A stretch of 64,000 nucleotides of DNA from Scytalidium lignicola (lineage: Eukaryota > Ascomycota > Leotiomycetes): positions 60,115 through 124,114 of the forward strand of contig NCSJ02000113.1 of assembly GCA_002812745.2 (NCBI GenBank). The letters are read 5' to 3'. Under the pieces are notes generated by a model. It did no database searches, was not told the DNA's origin, and worked only from the letters and a program-made list of their open reading frames with translations. Position numbers and translations under genes: made by a program. Of this stretch, positions 34,154 to 46,354 are shown in pieces. How positions within the stretch are numbered: the first letter of the stretch is position 1; each line of letters opens with the position of its first letter.

Positions 34154-35661
34154 CCGGCCAGAAAAGAGAGCGAAAAGCAGGGCTCATACCCCCTCAAAAG
34201 GACCTGCGCTAGTATACTGCTTTCAGTCTGCACAGGCAGTACATATGAAGGCAGAGCATGTATTCTAATTTCCGTTTCAGAAAACTTCTCCGTTTTCAAG
34301 TTTTCAAGGTATTAATAGGTTGCATAAGATTAGCGTAGAAATAGATTGGAAGAGGCATATAGATGAGGGAATTTAATTAGACGAGACGTTGCTTAATCTT
34401 TTGATTAAAGCAAAATAAAATACATTCACCTAAGATATATTGTGTGTGAAGAACATTTAAGTTCATTAAACAATTCATCGTTGTGATATTTGAAGTAAAA
34501 GATTTAAACACAAATTAAATCTAGTGACCAGTTTTTCTTATCCGATAGTTGAAATATTGGCTTTGTTGTTTTACGTTTATCTTTTTATTAAAATTTTATA
34601 TGTTTATCAATGTTAAATAAGTCGACTCCAAGAGAAACAGATATCACAGGCTTCTGTCTTTGTATATTGCTTGCCGAGCGTTGTAGCGCAATTGCTCAAG
34701 TCTGATCAGAGGCGCAACATATGGTCGTCGTACTGTAGACTGCGAGAGATCTGTCGTTAGAGCCGAGACCTAAGTGCAGGGTTTTGCCTTCAGAGGATAT
34801 ATCAAAGTGCCAGAACAGATTGTACAGCAGTTGTCGTATAACGCCGAGCAATGAGCGTAAATATATCTTAATATTAGGGGCACAAACGAAAGACCATGAG
34901 AGAATGGATGAAGACCTTCATTCTACGCCGAGAATCTTAGTGAAGTTTTCCGAACTTAGACATGCAACGAATAACTCTTATAGACTACATAGGGTTCTTC
35001 TCTGAAGCCGAGATTTTTAGTGAAGGTTTCTTCATCTAGAAACGCAACGAATTGCTAGAGCAGAGCGCAATCGTTATGCCGAGTCGGTAGCGCAAGTTTA
35101 CTAACATGAGGTCTGCAACAAAGAGTGATATATAAAGCTGTCTTCATAAACCGCATGCCGATCTTTTAGCGCAAGATCTTGAAACCAGATGAGTGACGAA
35201 CTTGTCGTAGGTTGTAGAAATACCTTTTCTACGCCGAGGTATTTAGTGCAAGTGTGCGATCTGAGATCTGCAGCGCAAAATTGCCTTAGAATAGACAATG
35301 ACAGGGCTAACCATGACATCCATGTGGAGGATTTTTGCACAAAGGTTTTGGACTCCAGTGAACAGCAAAGCCGGACTTATAGACTGTAGAGAAGCTTCCT
35401 CTTTAGATCCATGCCGAGCTTTATAGTGAAGATTTTCTGACTCAGGCCCGCAACAAAGTCTTAATAAATAGGCGTGAAGGAGAATCTAGATAATTGACTA
35501 TCTAGACTCATAGCTGTGATATCAATGGCCACCGTCCTGTCCTCCTCAGTTAATGCTTAATATGATCAAACTCTTGAAGTCGGATCTGACGTGACATTGA
35601 GCTGGATATTTGAAAGCATCCAATAGAGAGAAGGCCGTAACCTGATAGAGCCAGATGCAAC
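34154..35661. other. AT-rich convergent intergenic region containing a degenerate tandem array
   Basis: From 34154 to about 34650 it is plain AT-rich DNA. From 34673 to about 35460 it carries the tandem array described separately. The remainder up to the RAP1 stop is unremarkable. No gene is seen on either strand. Confidence 0.7.
34673..35460. repeat. Degenerate tandem array of about ten 71-91 bp units
   Basis: A block GCCGA(G) recurs at 34673, 34762, 34843, 34927, 35007, 35078, 35157, 35233 and 35413, with a weaker copy (GTGGAG) near 35324. Each is followed 4-8 bases later by a TTAGTGAAG/TTAGCGCAAG-like block, and about 35-45 bases after the first block by a GCAACGAA/GCAACAAA-like block. 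Spacing between successive units is 89, 81, 84, 80, 71, 79, 76, about 91 and about 89 bp. The units are diverged but keep order and phase, so the array is not chance. It has no open frame, no tRNA-type cloverleaf and no match to an element I know. Confidence 0.75.
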
Positions 35662-37801
35662 TCAACCAAACCCAAGCTGCCTCTGCGCCTCAATTTTCTC
35701 TTTCATATACCGCTGACGTGTAGCAACTATATCCATCCCATGTTTTTCCAAGATTCTCTGGAAATCATCACTATCCTCTGGCGCATCTAAAGCTTCATCA
35801 TCCTCTTCAGTCCACACACCTTGCATATTCTGTGGAATACCCTCTCCATTGATGAGAGCTTCCATGACAATTCCTGCATCACCGGTTTCCATGGTTGTTG
35901 CCTCCAAAGCCATTATCACGACTTCCTGTTTGTAGCCCAGGGCTATGAAACGGTGGATGTAGTCTTCTAATTCTTCTGCTTGCTGCTGGGAATCATCCTC
36001 AGACGGTACCATGAAACTATCTTCTATAATAAATGGGTCGGATCCTGGGAATGAAAAGTCTTGGGTTTCAGGGTCTCTCGGTCTAGCCAGTTTGGAAATT
36101 GGTCTATTGTTTACCATTTGTCGACGCTTAGAATCAACGAAAGAATCACCTTCATCGTCTTCCTCAAGTTGGATCACATTATCAGGGTTAGTATCCCCTT
36201 GTTCTGGCGTAGAAGGAATCTCACGCTCTTTACCCTTTCCTTTGTTGATCCTTTGTCGTTTGTTTGGCTCGTTGTTTGTATCTAGGCGTCTTTTTTTCGT
36301 AGAAGATGCGGAAATTTCTAGATCAGCATCCTCATCCTGCATCTCTGCATGTGATAATTCTAGATACTGCATTTTCGCATCTTCGAAATCAACCAGATTT
36401 TGAAAACAACAATCTTTTAGTAGAGTTGGCGCATCACGATCCCTCCACTGATGAAATTTGAGCTTCTTGCATACACTGGCCCACAGATTCTTCTTTTCTA
36501 CGTTGTTAAATCCCCCAAACTCTCGAGACCTAACGACTTGCCATATTCGGAAAAGTGGAATACCTCGTCCACATATATTCGGATTGAAATTTACCTCAAA
36601 ATCCATCTCTTGAGCAAATTCCGAAAGTTCAATCTTGAATACGTCTTCGTCATATAAACTGGTATCGGCCGCCATCTCGCTATGTGGTTGGAACCCATTT
36701 TGTCTGTTTGCAGTGCTAGGCCTCGGTGAATTCGATTGATGAGTATTTAATGGTTCCCCGTCAACTAGTTCTGCCTCTTCAGAAAGAGACTCTACAACAT
36801 TTATAGGCTGATACTCTTTTGAAGACTCCATGCGAGGCTTAACTTCTTCTCTAAAATAAGTCCTCCATTCTTCAGCGGTGTGACTAGGGTACTTCACCTG
36901 ATAATTAGCCTTAGACAAATATAGTGAAAATACTAGTGCACACCTCTTTTGCCCACTCCTCCCATGCTTGATCAACTTTAGTTTCATCGACAGCTAAGAT
37001 CTCATAATAAGCCTTAAATAACTCCTCAACCTCTTCTTTTGCGAAAAGACCACGGTTCGGTGGAATCTTGTCGGCAGGTTTGTTTCTAGGAGATCTCCGC
37101 ACTGTTGGGGCCGCTCTAGTGCGAGTTGGATTAGGTCTCCTTGGCCCATCGTCCAGTAGATCATTCTCAGGTTCTGAGCGTTGGGGCATATGTGCCAGCT
37201 TTTTCACCCAGTGATCGCGCCATGATTGCCATGTATGATTAGGATGCTACAATAATAATAATATTAGGAGGGGATTAAAAAAAAGTTGATAGCTGAGAGT
37301 GTCACCTTTAATTCTAATTGTTGGTAGATCTCATTGCCTTTAGTTGACAATCCCTGCTGTTCAGCACGTTGAACCCATTGCCTAAGAATTCTATCATCAT
37401 CGGCTGTAAAGGGTTTCCGAGTGCTCTTCACAGGTTGAGAAGAACCAGCTTGTCGAACAGTGCCTACAGGAGGCCCAGCAGGGTGGGCATCAGGGTCTTC
37501 AAGTTCACCATTTTTCAGTGAGTCTTGTATAAAGGTCCATGAGATCGATCCTGGGGGATTGTTTTTCCGCACATGATCACAAACAACGTAATCAGCGTTA
37601 ATTTCAAGAGGAACAATAGCACCTCCGTTGGCCTTGAAAACTTAGCATACCACTGAGAGACTTTAAGATGGCACCTACCTTGACGAGGTCTACCCATCTT
37701 GGCCGGGAGGGGACGCGTTGTGCTATAAATAATTTCTTGCCTTCAAATAACGTCCCCACATTATTACCATTATTACTATTGTATACAACAGCAGGCGCCA
37801 T
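35662..37801 (-). CDS. RAP1: Telomere protein Rap1 (BRCT, Myb, ARID-like, RCT)
   Basis: Shelterin-type telomere protein. Exons 37679-37801, 37306-37632, 36944-37246 and 35662-36897 give 662 residues. A BRCT domain fills residues about 15-95 (LFEGKKLFIAQRVPSRPRW, then NADYVVCDHVRK and SWTFIQDSL). The Myb domain begins at RKPFTADDDRILRQWVQ (about residue 118) and continues across intron 2 into HPNHTWQSWRDHWVKKL. A second Myb-like part (GLFAKEEVEELFKAYYEI) runs across intron 3. Residues 332-425 resemble an ARID domain (GIPLFRIWQVVRSREFGGF). Basic nuclear-localisation stretches follow (KKRRLD, NKRQRINKGKGKERE), and the C-terminal Rap1 domain ends with a helical WTEEDDEAL segment. Introns are 46, 59 and 46 bp. 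The order of domains is diagnostic of filamentous-fungal Rap1. Confidence 0.9.
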
Positions 37802-38753
37802 CTCTTAGTGGGGAGTTCAAAAGAAAACCTCAATTAAAGCATTGAGACTGAAGAAGAGGACGGATCTTTACGAAGCATCTTATATAAGTACAAGTGCAGG
37901 TATCGGTCCAGTATTCAGAGCCTTCACTGTGCACCTGACTTTATATATCTGACCTTAAAAATCTAGCGTTTCGCAGGTGACCGACGCAAGTGATGTCTGG
38001 AGACGCGTCTCAGCACGACTTCACGTGACATAATCTCATTGGCTTGACCGTCTTATATATTAGGCACCTACCAGCTTAGACAATAGTTTCTTCATTTGTC
38101 CTTTTTGACATTGAATTTATGCACAAAGTTATGCACAACCCTGCAGCTTCATTTGTAAGTTGCCAATATCTCTAGGGAAGTATTCAAAACCCCTTGTTAA
38201 ACACATATATGATTACCTAAATGAGTACTTACTATGATTGTTAAGTAGTCTTTAATTCTAGTAACATTTTAGGTTATGAATATTTTATTAACCGTATAAT
38301 TATAGTGAATTTCAAGTTTTATAAACCTACAACTATAGTTGTTGTAATTGTAATCACTGTAAGCTGTAGTCACTTCAACAGTACTTAGATTTACTCTTAT
38401 TTTAATTTCTACGATTGTAATTAATCGTTAGCCGTAGTCTCAGTAAGTCAAGTAGATGAAGTTGCGATTATAACGCTTTATAGTTATTGGTAATGAGAGT
38501 ATAGTTGCGAAGTGTGTGCATTTAGGCAAACCATGTAAGTTTTCGAATAGAGCCTATCTAAATATGAAGAATAATGGTGTATATAAGTTTGCTCTAACCA
38601 TCCCTCTAACTACAAATGCCGCCAGCCACAGGCGGAGAAATCCTAAATTTTCTATTCTCGTTGTGTCTATGTATTGATGACAAAATGTTGTGCATTCCAA
38701 AACTTTATACTTTGTTAGCGTGATTGTATACTACCTTCGTACTGAGAAGGGAT
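37802..38753. other. AT-rich intergenic region upstream of RAP1
   Basis: RAP1 promoter adjoining the 3' end of the next minus-strand gene. The section 38160-38560 is very AT-rich and contains the short palindrome ACAACTATAGTTGT near 38328. No gene is seen. Confidence 0.55.
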
Positions 38754-41160
38754 CTATATTGCCCACAGATCATTTGACATCACTGAAACCTCATTCGAGG
38801 TGCAGTAGCAGATGGATGGCAGGGGCTCTTCCTGCCCTTCCTGCCATGTCTCTTCGAAAATCAAGCCGCCACAGTTTTGACATGTTGAATTGGAAGATAA
38901 TGGTAGAGAAGTCTGCGTTTCTGGCCATCCAGTACTTTCCGCTGGATCCGGCATGGCTTCTTCACTGAATTGGACGGTTGTTGCAGGCGCGAAAGTCAAA
39001 GGATTCCGAACGGCGGTATTGGATGTTATCCTCTCCGTTGTTCCAGAATATTGACTAGGAGACAGTGGCTCTTCTGTCCATGCATGTTGTTGGATGGATA
39101 ATACCACTTGTGCTGGTTGGCCCTGAAGTTGTTGATCGCCCACTATCCTCAATATCGAAGTGACAGGTGATACGTTTTGGTCTTGTATTGCCAACGCTGG
39201 CTGAGTGATACCAGGAATCCTCCCTTGCATATCAAGTATACGTGCAATTCTCTCGGTTAAATCAGGCTCGAAAGTACTCGTCGTATTTGATGCTGGAGGC
39301 GCTAACAGATTGAGTACAATGGAAAGGCAATTCTGAAACCATTGTACCTGCCCTTGAAAGCCTGCAGGGGGGTGGCCGTTCTCTTCCGCAAGGGCGGTAG
39401 CAACAACTTCGAATAGAACTTGAAGTCTCTGACGGTTTTGGACTGTGGATGAAATGTTGGGTTCATAAACTGGATAAACTATGAGTACGTAGAGCTATAG
39501 TCAGTAGAGGCAACTCACATGGGTGCTCTGGAATTGGAAATTCACTCGAGAAAAGTGTGGTCCAACATGTGTACCACTTAGCAAGTTCACGCTCGCCGTA
39601 CTTTAAGTTTCTAAGGTCGTCATTGCCCAACTCCGCTCTAGGCTTGGTGATGCCAGTGAGAGCAATGATACAGTTAGATATCCAAGCATTCATATTCTGA
39701 TCTTGGCTTTCACTGTTCTCCATCGACCAAGTCCGAAACCGCCTTATATTCTGGTTCAGCTTGGCTTTCATATCACAATCAATAACATCATCGGTAACGG
39801 CCGGCGCTTGAGCACTGCAAGTCTTCTGGTGCTCGTTTTTACTTGTCATCGCGGTATCTCCTTTAAAGACCCGGTGGCATCGCTGGCAACGTATTACGAT
39901 GTGATAGTGATTGAAATGGCTATTCAATTGCGTCAATCAAAGACCACTGAGATGGGGCGGCTGAAAAGTGCGACTTACTCTTGTATATGATGAAACGTGT
40001 CATATCCTAAACTCGTTGATGCTCTTCCATTCTTTTTGCAATGAGTGTTGCAACATTTTGCATAAAATGGACACTTGAACTTAGGTTTTTTCCAAGGCTC
40101 CTCAGGTGGTAGAGAAGGCAGAGTTGGATGTTTCTTGTTGCGCTTGGATCCTTTGTCATCGTCGTCATCTCGACTATGTTCCCTAAGCCGTTTACTTGAA
40201 GCATTATAATTTCGACTTGTCCAACCAAGGGTAGAACCACTAAATTGTGAAGTTGAAGAGGATGTTGGCTGTGGGCCTTTTTCTTGTTCGCCGTCGACAA
40301 CGTCTTCTTCTAGGAGCCTCAAAAGCCCGTCACCCTTGAACAAAGGGTTAAGAAAGTGCAGTTTAGGGCTTATGTGTTGCCAAATACGAGTAGCTAGCCT
40401 TGGTTTATTCTCCAGAGCCGCCTTCACTCTAAATTTAGCGACTCGATACATATCTGAGATACTGTCGGTACCTGATCCCTCATCGCATTCGCTTACATAT
40501 TTGTCCCTATCTCTAGACTTATTGAAGATTCTATCTGACTCTTCTCCATCATCTAGTCGGATGATGGCGGCAAACGCGTTCTGCCACTTCTTAGATGATG
40601 GATTTCGACGGCCGCGTCTCCTCTGTATTGTGGAAGTATCAGGTCTTGCCGCTTGATATGCGATAAATTCATGACGTTCGTAGGAATGTATCCAGCTCTC
40701 AATCTGACGTTTGCTATCAACATAGCTATGAAACCCGGTTGGCTTTTGATTCGAGTCATCAATACTATAGCAAGATCCGTTATTCGAAACGATACTATCT
40801 GGAGGTTTGGGATGACTGTGGCTAAACCTCTCTGATTCCGGGCTAAGTGAAATGTACTGTGTAGAGCTCTCAGAGAGACCATAAGGAAGCGAGTTGATAT
40901 CGATCTTGCATAATTTAAAAATTCGCTCGACCTCACTCGCATTCCTAAGGCCTAGATCATGAAGAAGGGAAGTAATATTGGGGATCAGCACATCATCATT
41001 CAAGAGCTGATGATGTCGCCATTGATCTGTCAATTGTAGATCACAGAGCGCGCCATGATTTCTGTGGAATTTCGATTCAGTTCTAGGTAAAATATTTCAG
41101 CCGTAATGTCTTGGTTTAAAATTAAGTCCCGAGCTATACCTACGCCATATTGAGAGTCAT
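38754..41160 (-). CDS. C2H2-type zinc finger protein, fungal expanded family
   Basis: Exons 41144-41160 (17 nt), 39979-41082, 39519-39919 and 38754-39478 join to 748 residues. The predicted N-terminus MTLNMATESKFHRNHGALC comes from the tiny first exon, which I chose because the large exon has no usable ATG and begins after a clean acceptor. An N-terminal helical region (LLHDLGLRNASEVERIFKLC) is followed by a disordered basic stretch with RRRGRRNPSSKK. The zinc-finger part is KFKCPFYAKCCNTHC, completed over intron 2 as IQDHFNHYHIVIRCQRCHR and then NEHQKTC. This is the CP-Y...H..H..CxxC..H...C array of a family greatly expanded in ascomycetes. C-terminal half is helical, then Gln/Ser-rich, with a final CxxC (CQNCGG). 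Function unknown; nuclear location is inferred. The 40 bp third intron is very short. Confidence 0.65.
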
Positions 41161-42164
41161 CCACCAACGGTACTAACATTCGAAAGTGTAAGCACTTTGT
41201 CGTTCAGATTCAACCTCCCGGAGGTCGTAACCGGCGTAGGCACAGCTTAGACTGTTGCCAACCCAGCCTTCCGGTCATCGGTCTAGGACTAGTTGATATG
41301 ATAAAGCGAGAAAGAATCATTTTTGCGATGTCTTTAGGCTTTGTTTCCTAGTGCTAATAATTGACGCAGGACCTTGGAGTTGCTGGATTTGCAAGTGGCG
41401 TAGAGCTACGTCGGCTGTGTAACAGTATACTGAAGTGTGATAGGTGAGAATCATACCAGAATAGCTACTAAAGCTCTTGGTTTCTTGAAACGGGGAATCT
41501 CTTTCTATACACAAAATAATGTCTGGCTTCGAATACGATACTCTCCAGGCCAGACTCAGTTAATCTTTTGTATTGAGATAATAGGACTGAAACAGGGAGG
41601 TAATTTAACACCAGCTCATTCATCTGGTGAATCCCGCCGTCAACAAGGCGGAAGTACCTGGGTACCTCTGTTCCAAGTCATCCCCTATTATTCACTCGTA
41701 CTTTATCTCTCCGAACAAGTCCGTGGAACAATATTGAACGCGTTCCAGCCATCTGGAGACGGGACGTAGCGAACCGAAGAGGTGGATACAACTAATAAAT
41801 TAGTAGGTCCCTTGGTTCCCTACTAAGGGGCTGACTTGGTGCTAGTAATATAATAAGGCAAAGAGTCAACATAAGGACACATGCATAAATATATATATAC
41901 ACAATATGCATAAAATGGGTGCCACTTTTGACCCTTCAGACTATGCCCTCTGATTGGTTCTGTCGTTGGTAGGAAGTTGTAAGCGAATTTCAATACGAAA
42001 TTTGTCGGTAAGTCTCACAGCCTTGCCCAGCCTTCCGCGTTGCCGACTCCAACCTCTTGTCAAAACAAAGTCAAAGTTTACGATCTATCTTCCAAAAGGA
42101 AGGTTTCAACCTTTTATAATAATGGCACTACATCTCCAATGATTGCAGAATTTTTACTGTCGAA
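41161..42164. other. Divergent intergenic region
   Basis: Promoter DNA between the C2H2 gene and SWF1. Several open frames exist, but none has coherent protein features. No other element is seen. Confidence 0.5.
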
Positions 42165-43657
42165 ATGGGGACCCTCCGCTATATTGCTATAGCGGTGCTG
42201 TTGATCTCCTTTGCAACTTTCGTTGCGTTCTTTGGGCGGCTGCCTGTGTTGAGGTATAAACTTGCTCGAAACCGCCCAAGAAGCTATATATTCCTTTAAT
42301 ATGAGCTAACTAGCTGATTCTAGGAAAACTCCTATCGGGGCATTGCATCGGGTAATATGGATTCATATACCTCGAGGCTTTCGAACTTTTGATGAGTGGG
42401 CCACGAATGGACGTCTAACTAGATCCATTGGAAATGTTGCTCATACTCTTTGGTATGATAAGCATCCTGTTGTAGTGGTATGTCATGAGTTCTTCCAGAT
42501 CTTTATATATTCAAAACTTCATATGGCTACTCTTATAAACACTACTTGCTATACCTCTCTATAGAATGGTTAAAGTTGGAATAACTTGGTTGGATCAAAA
42601 CCAGAAAGACATTTTTTATTTGAAATCTTCAAATCCCTCTCCAATAATAAATTTAGCATAGGTATATAACACTCCAAAAGCTAACCCCTGACCCTAGATA
42701 TTCTTCCTCATCCTCCTCTCAGGTTCCCAATTTCTTTTCCTTCCAGACGCCTGGCCCCTCCTAACTTCATCCCACAAAATCCTCAGCATTCTCCTCATCT
42801 TCGGTCCCTATTTCTTCCTCTACGCCTCAGTCTACACCGACCCAGGCACCATCACCCCTGAAAATCACGCCCGCTACATGTCTCTCTACCCATACGACTA
42901 CACGATCTTCTACCCAGGCGAAACCTGCCGCACCTGCCACTTCCAAAAACCAGCACGTTCAAAACACTGCAGCATCTGCAAGCGTTGCGTGGCGAAACTA
43001 GACCACCACTGCATCTTCATCAACAACTGCGTCGGATATGAGAACCAGCACTGGTTCCTACTGTTATTATTTTCAACCGCAGTATTAACCACCTACGCAA
43101 CTTACCTAGGGATAACCCTCCTCTCGTCTCAAGTCTTAGAAGTGATCCCCGCCTGGACGCTCTCAGGCAAGGGAATGACCTGGATGCAGTACCTCAACGT
43201 CTGGGGCTGGGCCCTCCAAAACAAGATCGGAATGGGCTGCGTCACGCTTCTCTGCCTCTTCTGCTCTCCCTTAGTCTGGGGCCTGCTTGGTTACCACATC
43301 TACCTGATCTGGGCAGGCACCACGACCAATGAGTCATTAAAATGGTCAGACTGGGCGGCCGAGATGGCCGAGGGGTTCGTGTTCAAGCGGAAATTAGCTA
43401 GGGCTCGCGGAGTTTGCGAGAAGGTGGGCGAACCAGCGTGGACCAGTTGGCCTGTTGAGAGCGAGCAGATTGTTATGAGGACTGAGGATGGATTTCCACC
43501 TAGCACGAACGGGAACCCGGGTGTTGGGGAGTGGGAAAGGGTGTGGAGGCTTGCAGATGTTGAGAATTTGTATGATTTAGGTTTTCGAGATAATTTAGCA
43601 GATGTGTTTTTATCTAGAGTCGCGTCAGGTGGGTTAGAGGGTGTGCAGATGAATTAG
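42165..43657 (+). CDS. SWF1: Palmitoyltransferase Swf1 (DHHC family)
   Basis: Endoplasmic-reticulum S-acyltransferase that palmitoylates cysteines next to membrane spans, such as those of SNAREs in yeast. Exons 42165-42253, 42324-42477 and 42698-43657 give 400 residues. An N-terminal span (ISFATFVAFFGRL) is followed by a short loop, further spans rebuilt across the 220 bp second intron (FFLILLSGSQFLFL and LLIFGPYFFLYASVY), and TDPGT, the conserved DPG-type motif. The cysteine-rich domain reads CRTCHFQKPARSKHC, CSICKRCV then DHHC (codons 43001-43012) and INNCVGYENQHWF. The TTxE-type motif after the last span appears as TTTNESLKWSDW. The N-terminal MGTLRYIAIAVLLI matches the short luminal start of Swf1 proteins, separating it from other DHHC enzymes. 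Confidence 0.92.
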
Positions 43658-45286
43658 TATATTTTCTTTTCTTCAATAAATACACATTAGGATTAAAGAA
43701 GAACAGTTGCCATGCAAAAAGCAGTAAGTAGATTACGTTGAGCAAATCTAGTTATTCTTCACACTGTCCGCCCTAATATGAATGAACCGCCACGATCTCG
43801 CAAAAAGGCAGAACTTATCTCATATTAAATCACCAAAAGAAAGAAAAGGAAAAGAAGAAATAAAATAAAAGAAAGAAAGAGTAACCCATATCCAAACCAA
43901 GAACCGACTAGCTCCAAACGACGCTGCCATTATTACAACTACGGAGGTACACCTCCTAATTTCCAGAGGTGTATACTACATCGAGGAATCAAGAAAACTG
44001 GCGGGCGGGTGTAATTATAACCCAATAAATAAAATAGCCCCAATCAGACCAGACCAATTCACACAGAACTCCAAGTTCCATTCCCTTATCTCCTTCCCCG
44101 AATTCGGAGGAGCGCAAAATAAACTAACCTAACTATCCCGAATTTAAGGAGGGAATTACCTTGCAGTAAAAACCTACCGTCCCCTATTCCCTATTCCCCC
44201 ATTCCCCCGTTTTTTANTAAATAATTACAAACTACCGATCTAATCCGATGCCGGATAACAGAAAAACAAAAACATTTTACCAGATTACAACTTTTTGGAT
44301 TTTTCGGGACAAGAAACCAGAGCAGAGTGGGGTTCGGGGTTGGGTTGGGGGTTGGGGGTTGTTGGCAGACGGAAGTTTCCCGAGATTTGTGAGGAAAACG
44401 GGGGGCTTAGTAAAAAATAAAATAAAAACCAACCAACACCCCTGGTCTTATACACTACTACGAATGGGTTAACTATAGAAAAANGGACGATAGCAAAATG
44501 ATCTATGCTTTTACAGGACGTATACGGAGAAGATGGCTAGAGCGGATTTGAGCGGATTTGATTTTTCCGACGGGAGTAAGTTAAATGACAAATGGTTGAC
44601 GATAAGTTAATAATTCAATGGCTGATGATTAATTAGTAACATTCTTATACGAGGGGTCTTCTTTTTTGCATGTGATTAAGTTATATAAAAGAGTTATACA
44701 GACTTATGCACGATGACATAGATATATGAACTTTGTATAGTTTTTTCTACGTAGAAACTAAATATATCAATGAGAACTACCTCCAAAGAAAAAACTATCT
44801 AAAGCTGTATCAATCGATGCCTAGCCCAAGATGTAGAAGCAGAAGAAAACGCGCGTGAGCAACCTCGTTAATAGCAAAGAAGTAATGGCCAGAGACAAAA
44901 AACCTCCATCCTTTTCCCTCTCTGTATGTATGCAAGGTGGTTTAACTCGTAGTTCTTTCATAAACCATCTTCTCGGTCAAGAATGATTCAAAATCTGTCA
45001 AGGATATTCTAAAACAGTTATAACAAGGGAATCAGTTTCCAAAAACACCTTGTTCTCCCATGAATTCTGATGCAAGCAGGTCCAGTGTGTTACGCTGGAA
45101 ACCGCGGTGCGATATGCATATAATTGTCTATATGTACTTTTCTTTTACTTGTACTAGTCGTAGCAGCGCAGAGGAGCAGGTGGTGAAACTGCTGGACTAT
45201 TTTGCGTGGCCGGTAGCTGTAACGGGATCATGGCTTTCCACCTCTTTCTCGTAGGGGATTTCATTCCTCTCGAAAGAACCATGGTT
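43658..45286. other. Convergent intergenic region
   Basis: 1.6 kb of AT-rich and purine-run DNA between the 3' ends of SWF1 and the mitochondrial carrier, with Ns at 44217 and 44484 and a G/T-rich spot near 44330. No gene is seen. Confidence 0.6.
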
Positions 45287-46354
45287 TTACTTGGTAATGA
45301 AACCAAGATAATCAGCCACGATAAGAGTAACCATCCTGTAAAAACACAAATAGTCAGCAACAATCCAACTCCAAAGAAGTTCCATTTCAAGATTATTGGT
45401 ATAAAAAAAGAGAGAATGGAAAGAGAAACATACGCATGCGGCGCAATGCGCACATAATAGGTGCTGAACCCTCTATAAAACCTTAAGATTCCCTCTTCCT
45501 TGGCAACCTTGGTGAAGCAATGAGCCATCCCCCTGTAAGGCAAGGTTCCATCTGGCGCTCTCTGCTGTTTCTGCAGTCTCGTCTTGACAAAGTCAAACGG
45601 CAGACTGAAGAAANCTGGCAAAGAAACCCGCAATAGCTGATGCTGTCAAAGTCTGTGCCCGAGGGCCGAGACTCGTATCTTTCAGTTGCTGCTTGGCCTC
45701 GGAGAAGAAGGCTAGCTGTCCGAAATTCAGTGCCATGGCCCGTACGACGGTTGGTGCTGCCCCTGACCATAGGGCAGTAATACCTTCGGATTTCGAGATG
45801 GAGGTGAGCGCATCGATGACGGATTTGTAGTTCTTGCGTTCCGCAAGGGGCTTGAGACCGTCAGATTGCATGCGGATCAGAGCCAGATCGGCAGGGTTCC
45901 CAATCATGGCTGCCAGACCGCCAGCAGACAGACCTGCAACTGCACGCTCACCAAAGCCAATCTTGTTACCCTTTTCTTTGGCACGCACGGTCAATTTTGC
46001 CATGAATGTGTCAAAAAATCCCAAACGTGCAGTGGTATAGACAGCCTGCCGTAGCAAGCCAGCTGACAGACCAGTGTAGAGATCAAGGACCTTTCCTGAG
46101 GCAATAATTTCTCTCGTCACAGATAACGGGGTGGGTTTGGGTCCTGTACGTGCTCCCTCGCCTGCGAGCTGGAGGCGCACCTTGACCATATCGACCGGCT
46201 GGATGACGGAAGTAGCCACCATTCCTGCAATGCCACCATTTATGAAGGGGAGCGCAGCACGCATGAAAGGCGTGTGCAGGAACGAGTCCTTTGCTGCTAA
46301 ACTGCTGGGCTTGGTAGACTCCATGGCTGGTTTGATTGAGTTTGATTTCGACAT
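45287..46354 (-). CDS. Mitochondrial 2-oxoglutarate/malate-type carrier
   Basis: Inner-membrane exchanger of dicarboxylates. Exons 45434-46354 and 45287-45335 give 322 residues once the N at 45614 is ignored. All three repeats of the carrier fold carry their signature: QPVDMVKVRLQ, NPADLALIRMQ and LPFDFVKTRLQKQ. The spacing and repeat 1 (FINGGIAGMVATSVIQP) match oxoglutarate/malate carriers, and arginine-rich repeat ends such as YTTARLGFFDTF are typical of that subfamily. A dicarboxylate or tricarboxylate relative remains possible. The last exon (MVTLIVADYLGFITK) is joined over a 98 bp intron with GTATGT donor and ACAG acceptor. The N adds one base between AS and FFSLPFDF and would otherwise cause a frameshift; deleting it restores the third signature exactly, so it is a consensus error. 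Confidence 0.9.

Noticed and set aside
34673..35460. CRISPR array or tRNA cluster as explanation for the tandem units
   Set aside because: Units are too diverged and lack identical repeats with unique spacers, the organism is a eukaryote, and no cloverleaf can be drawn.
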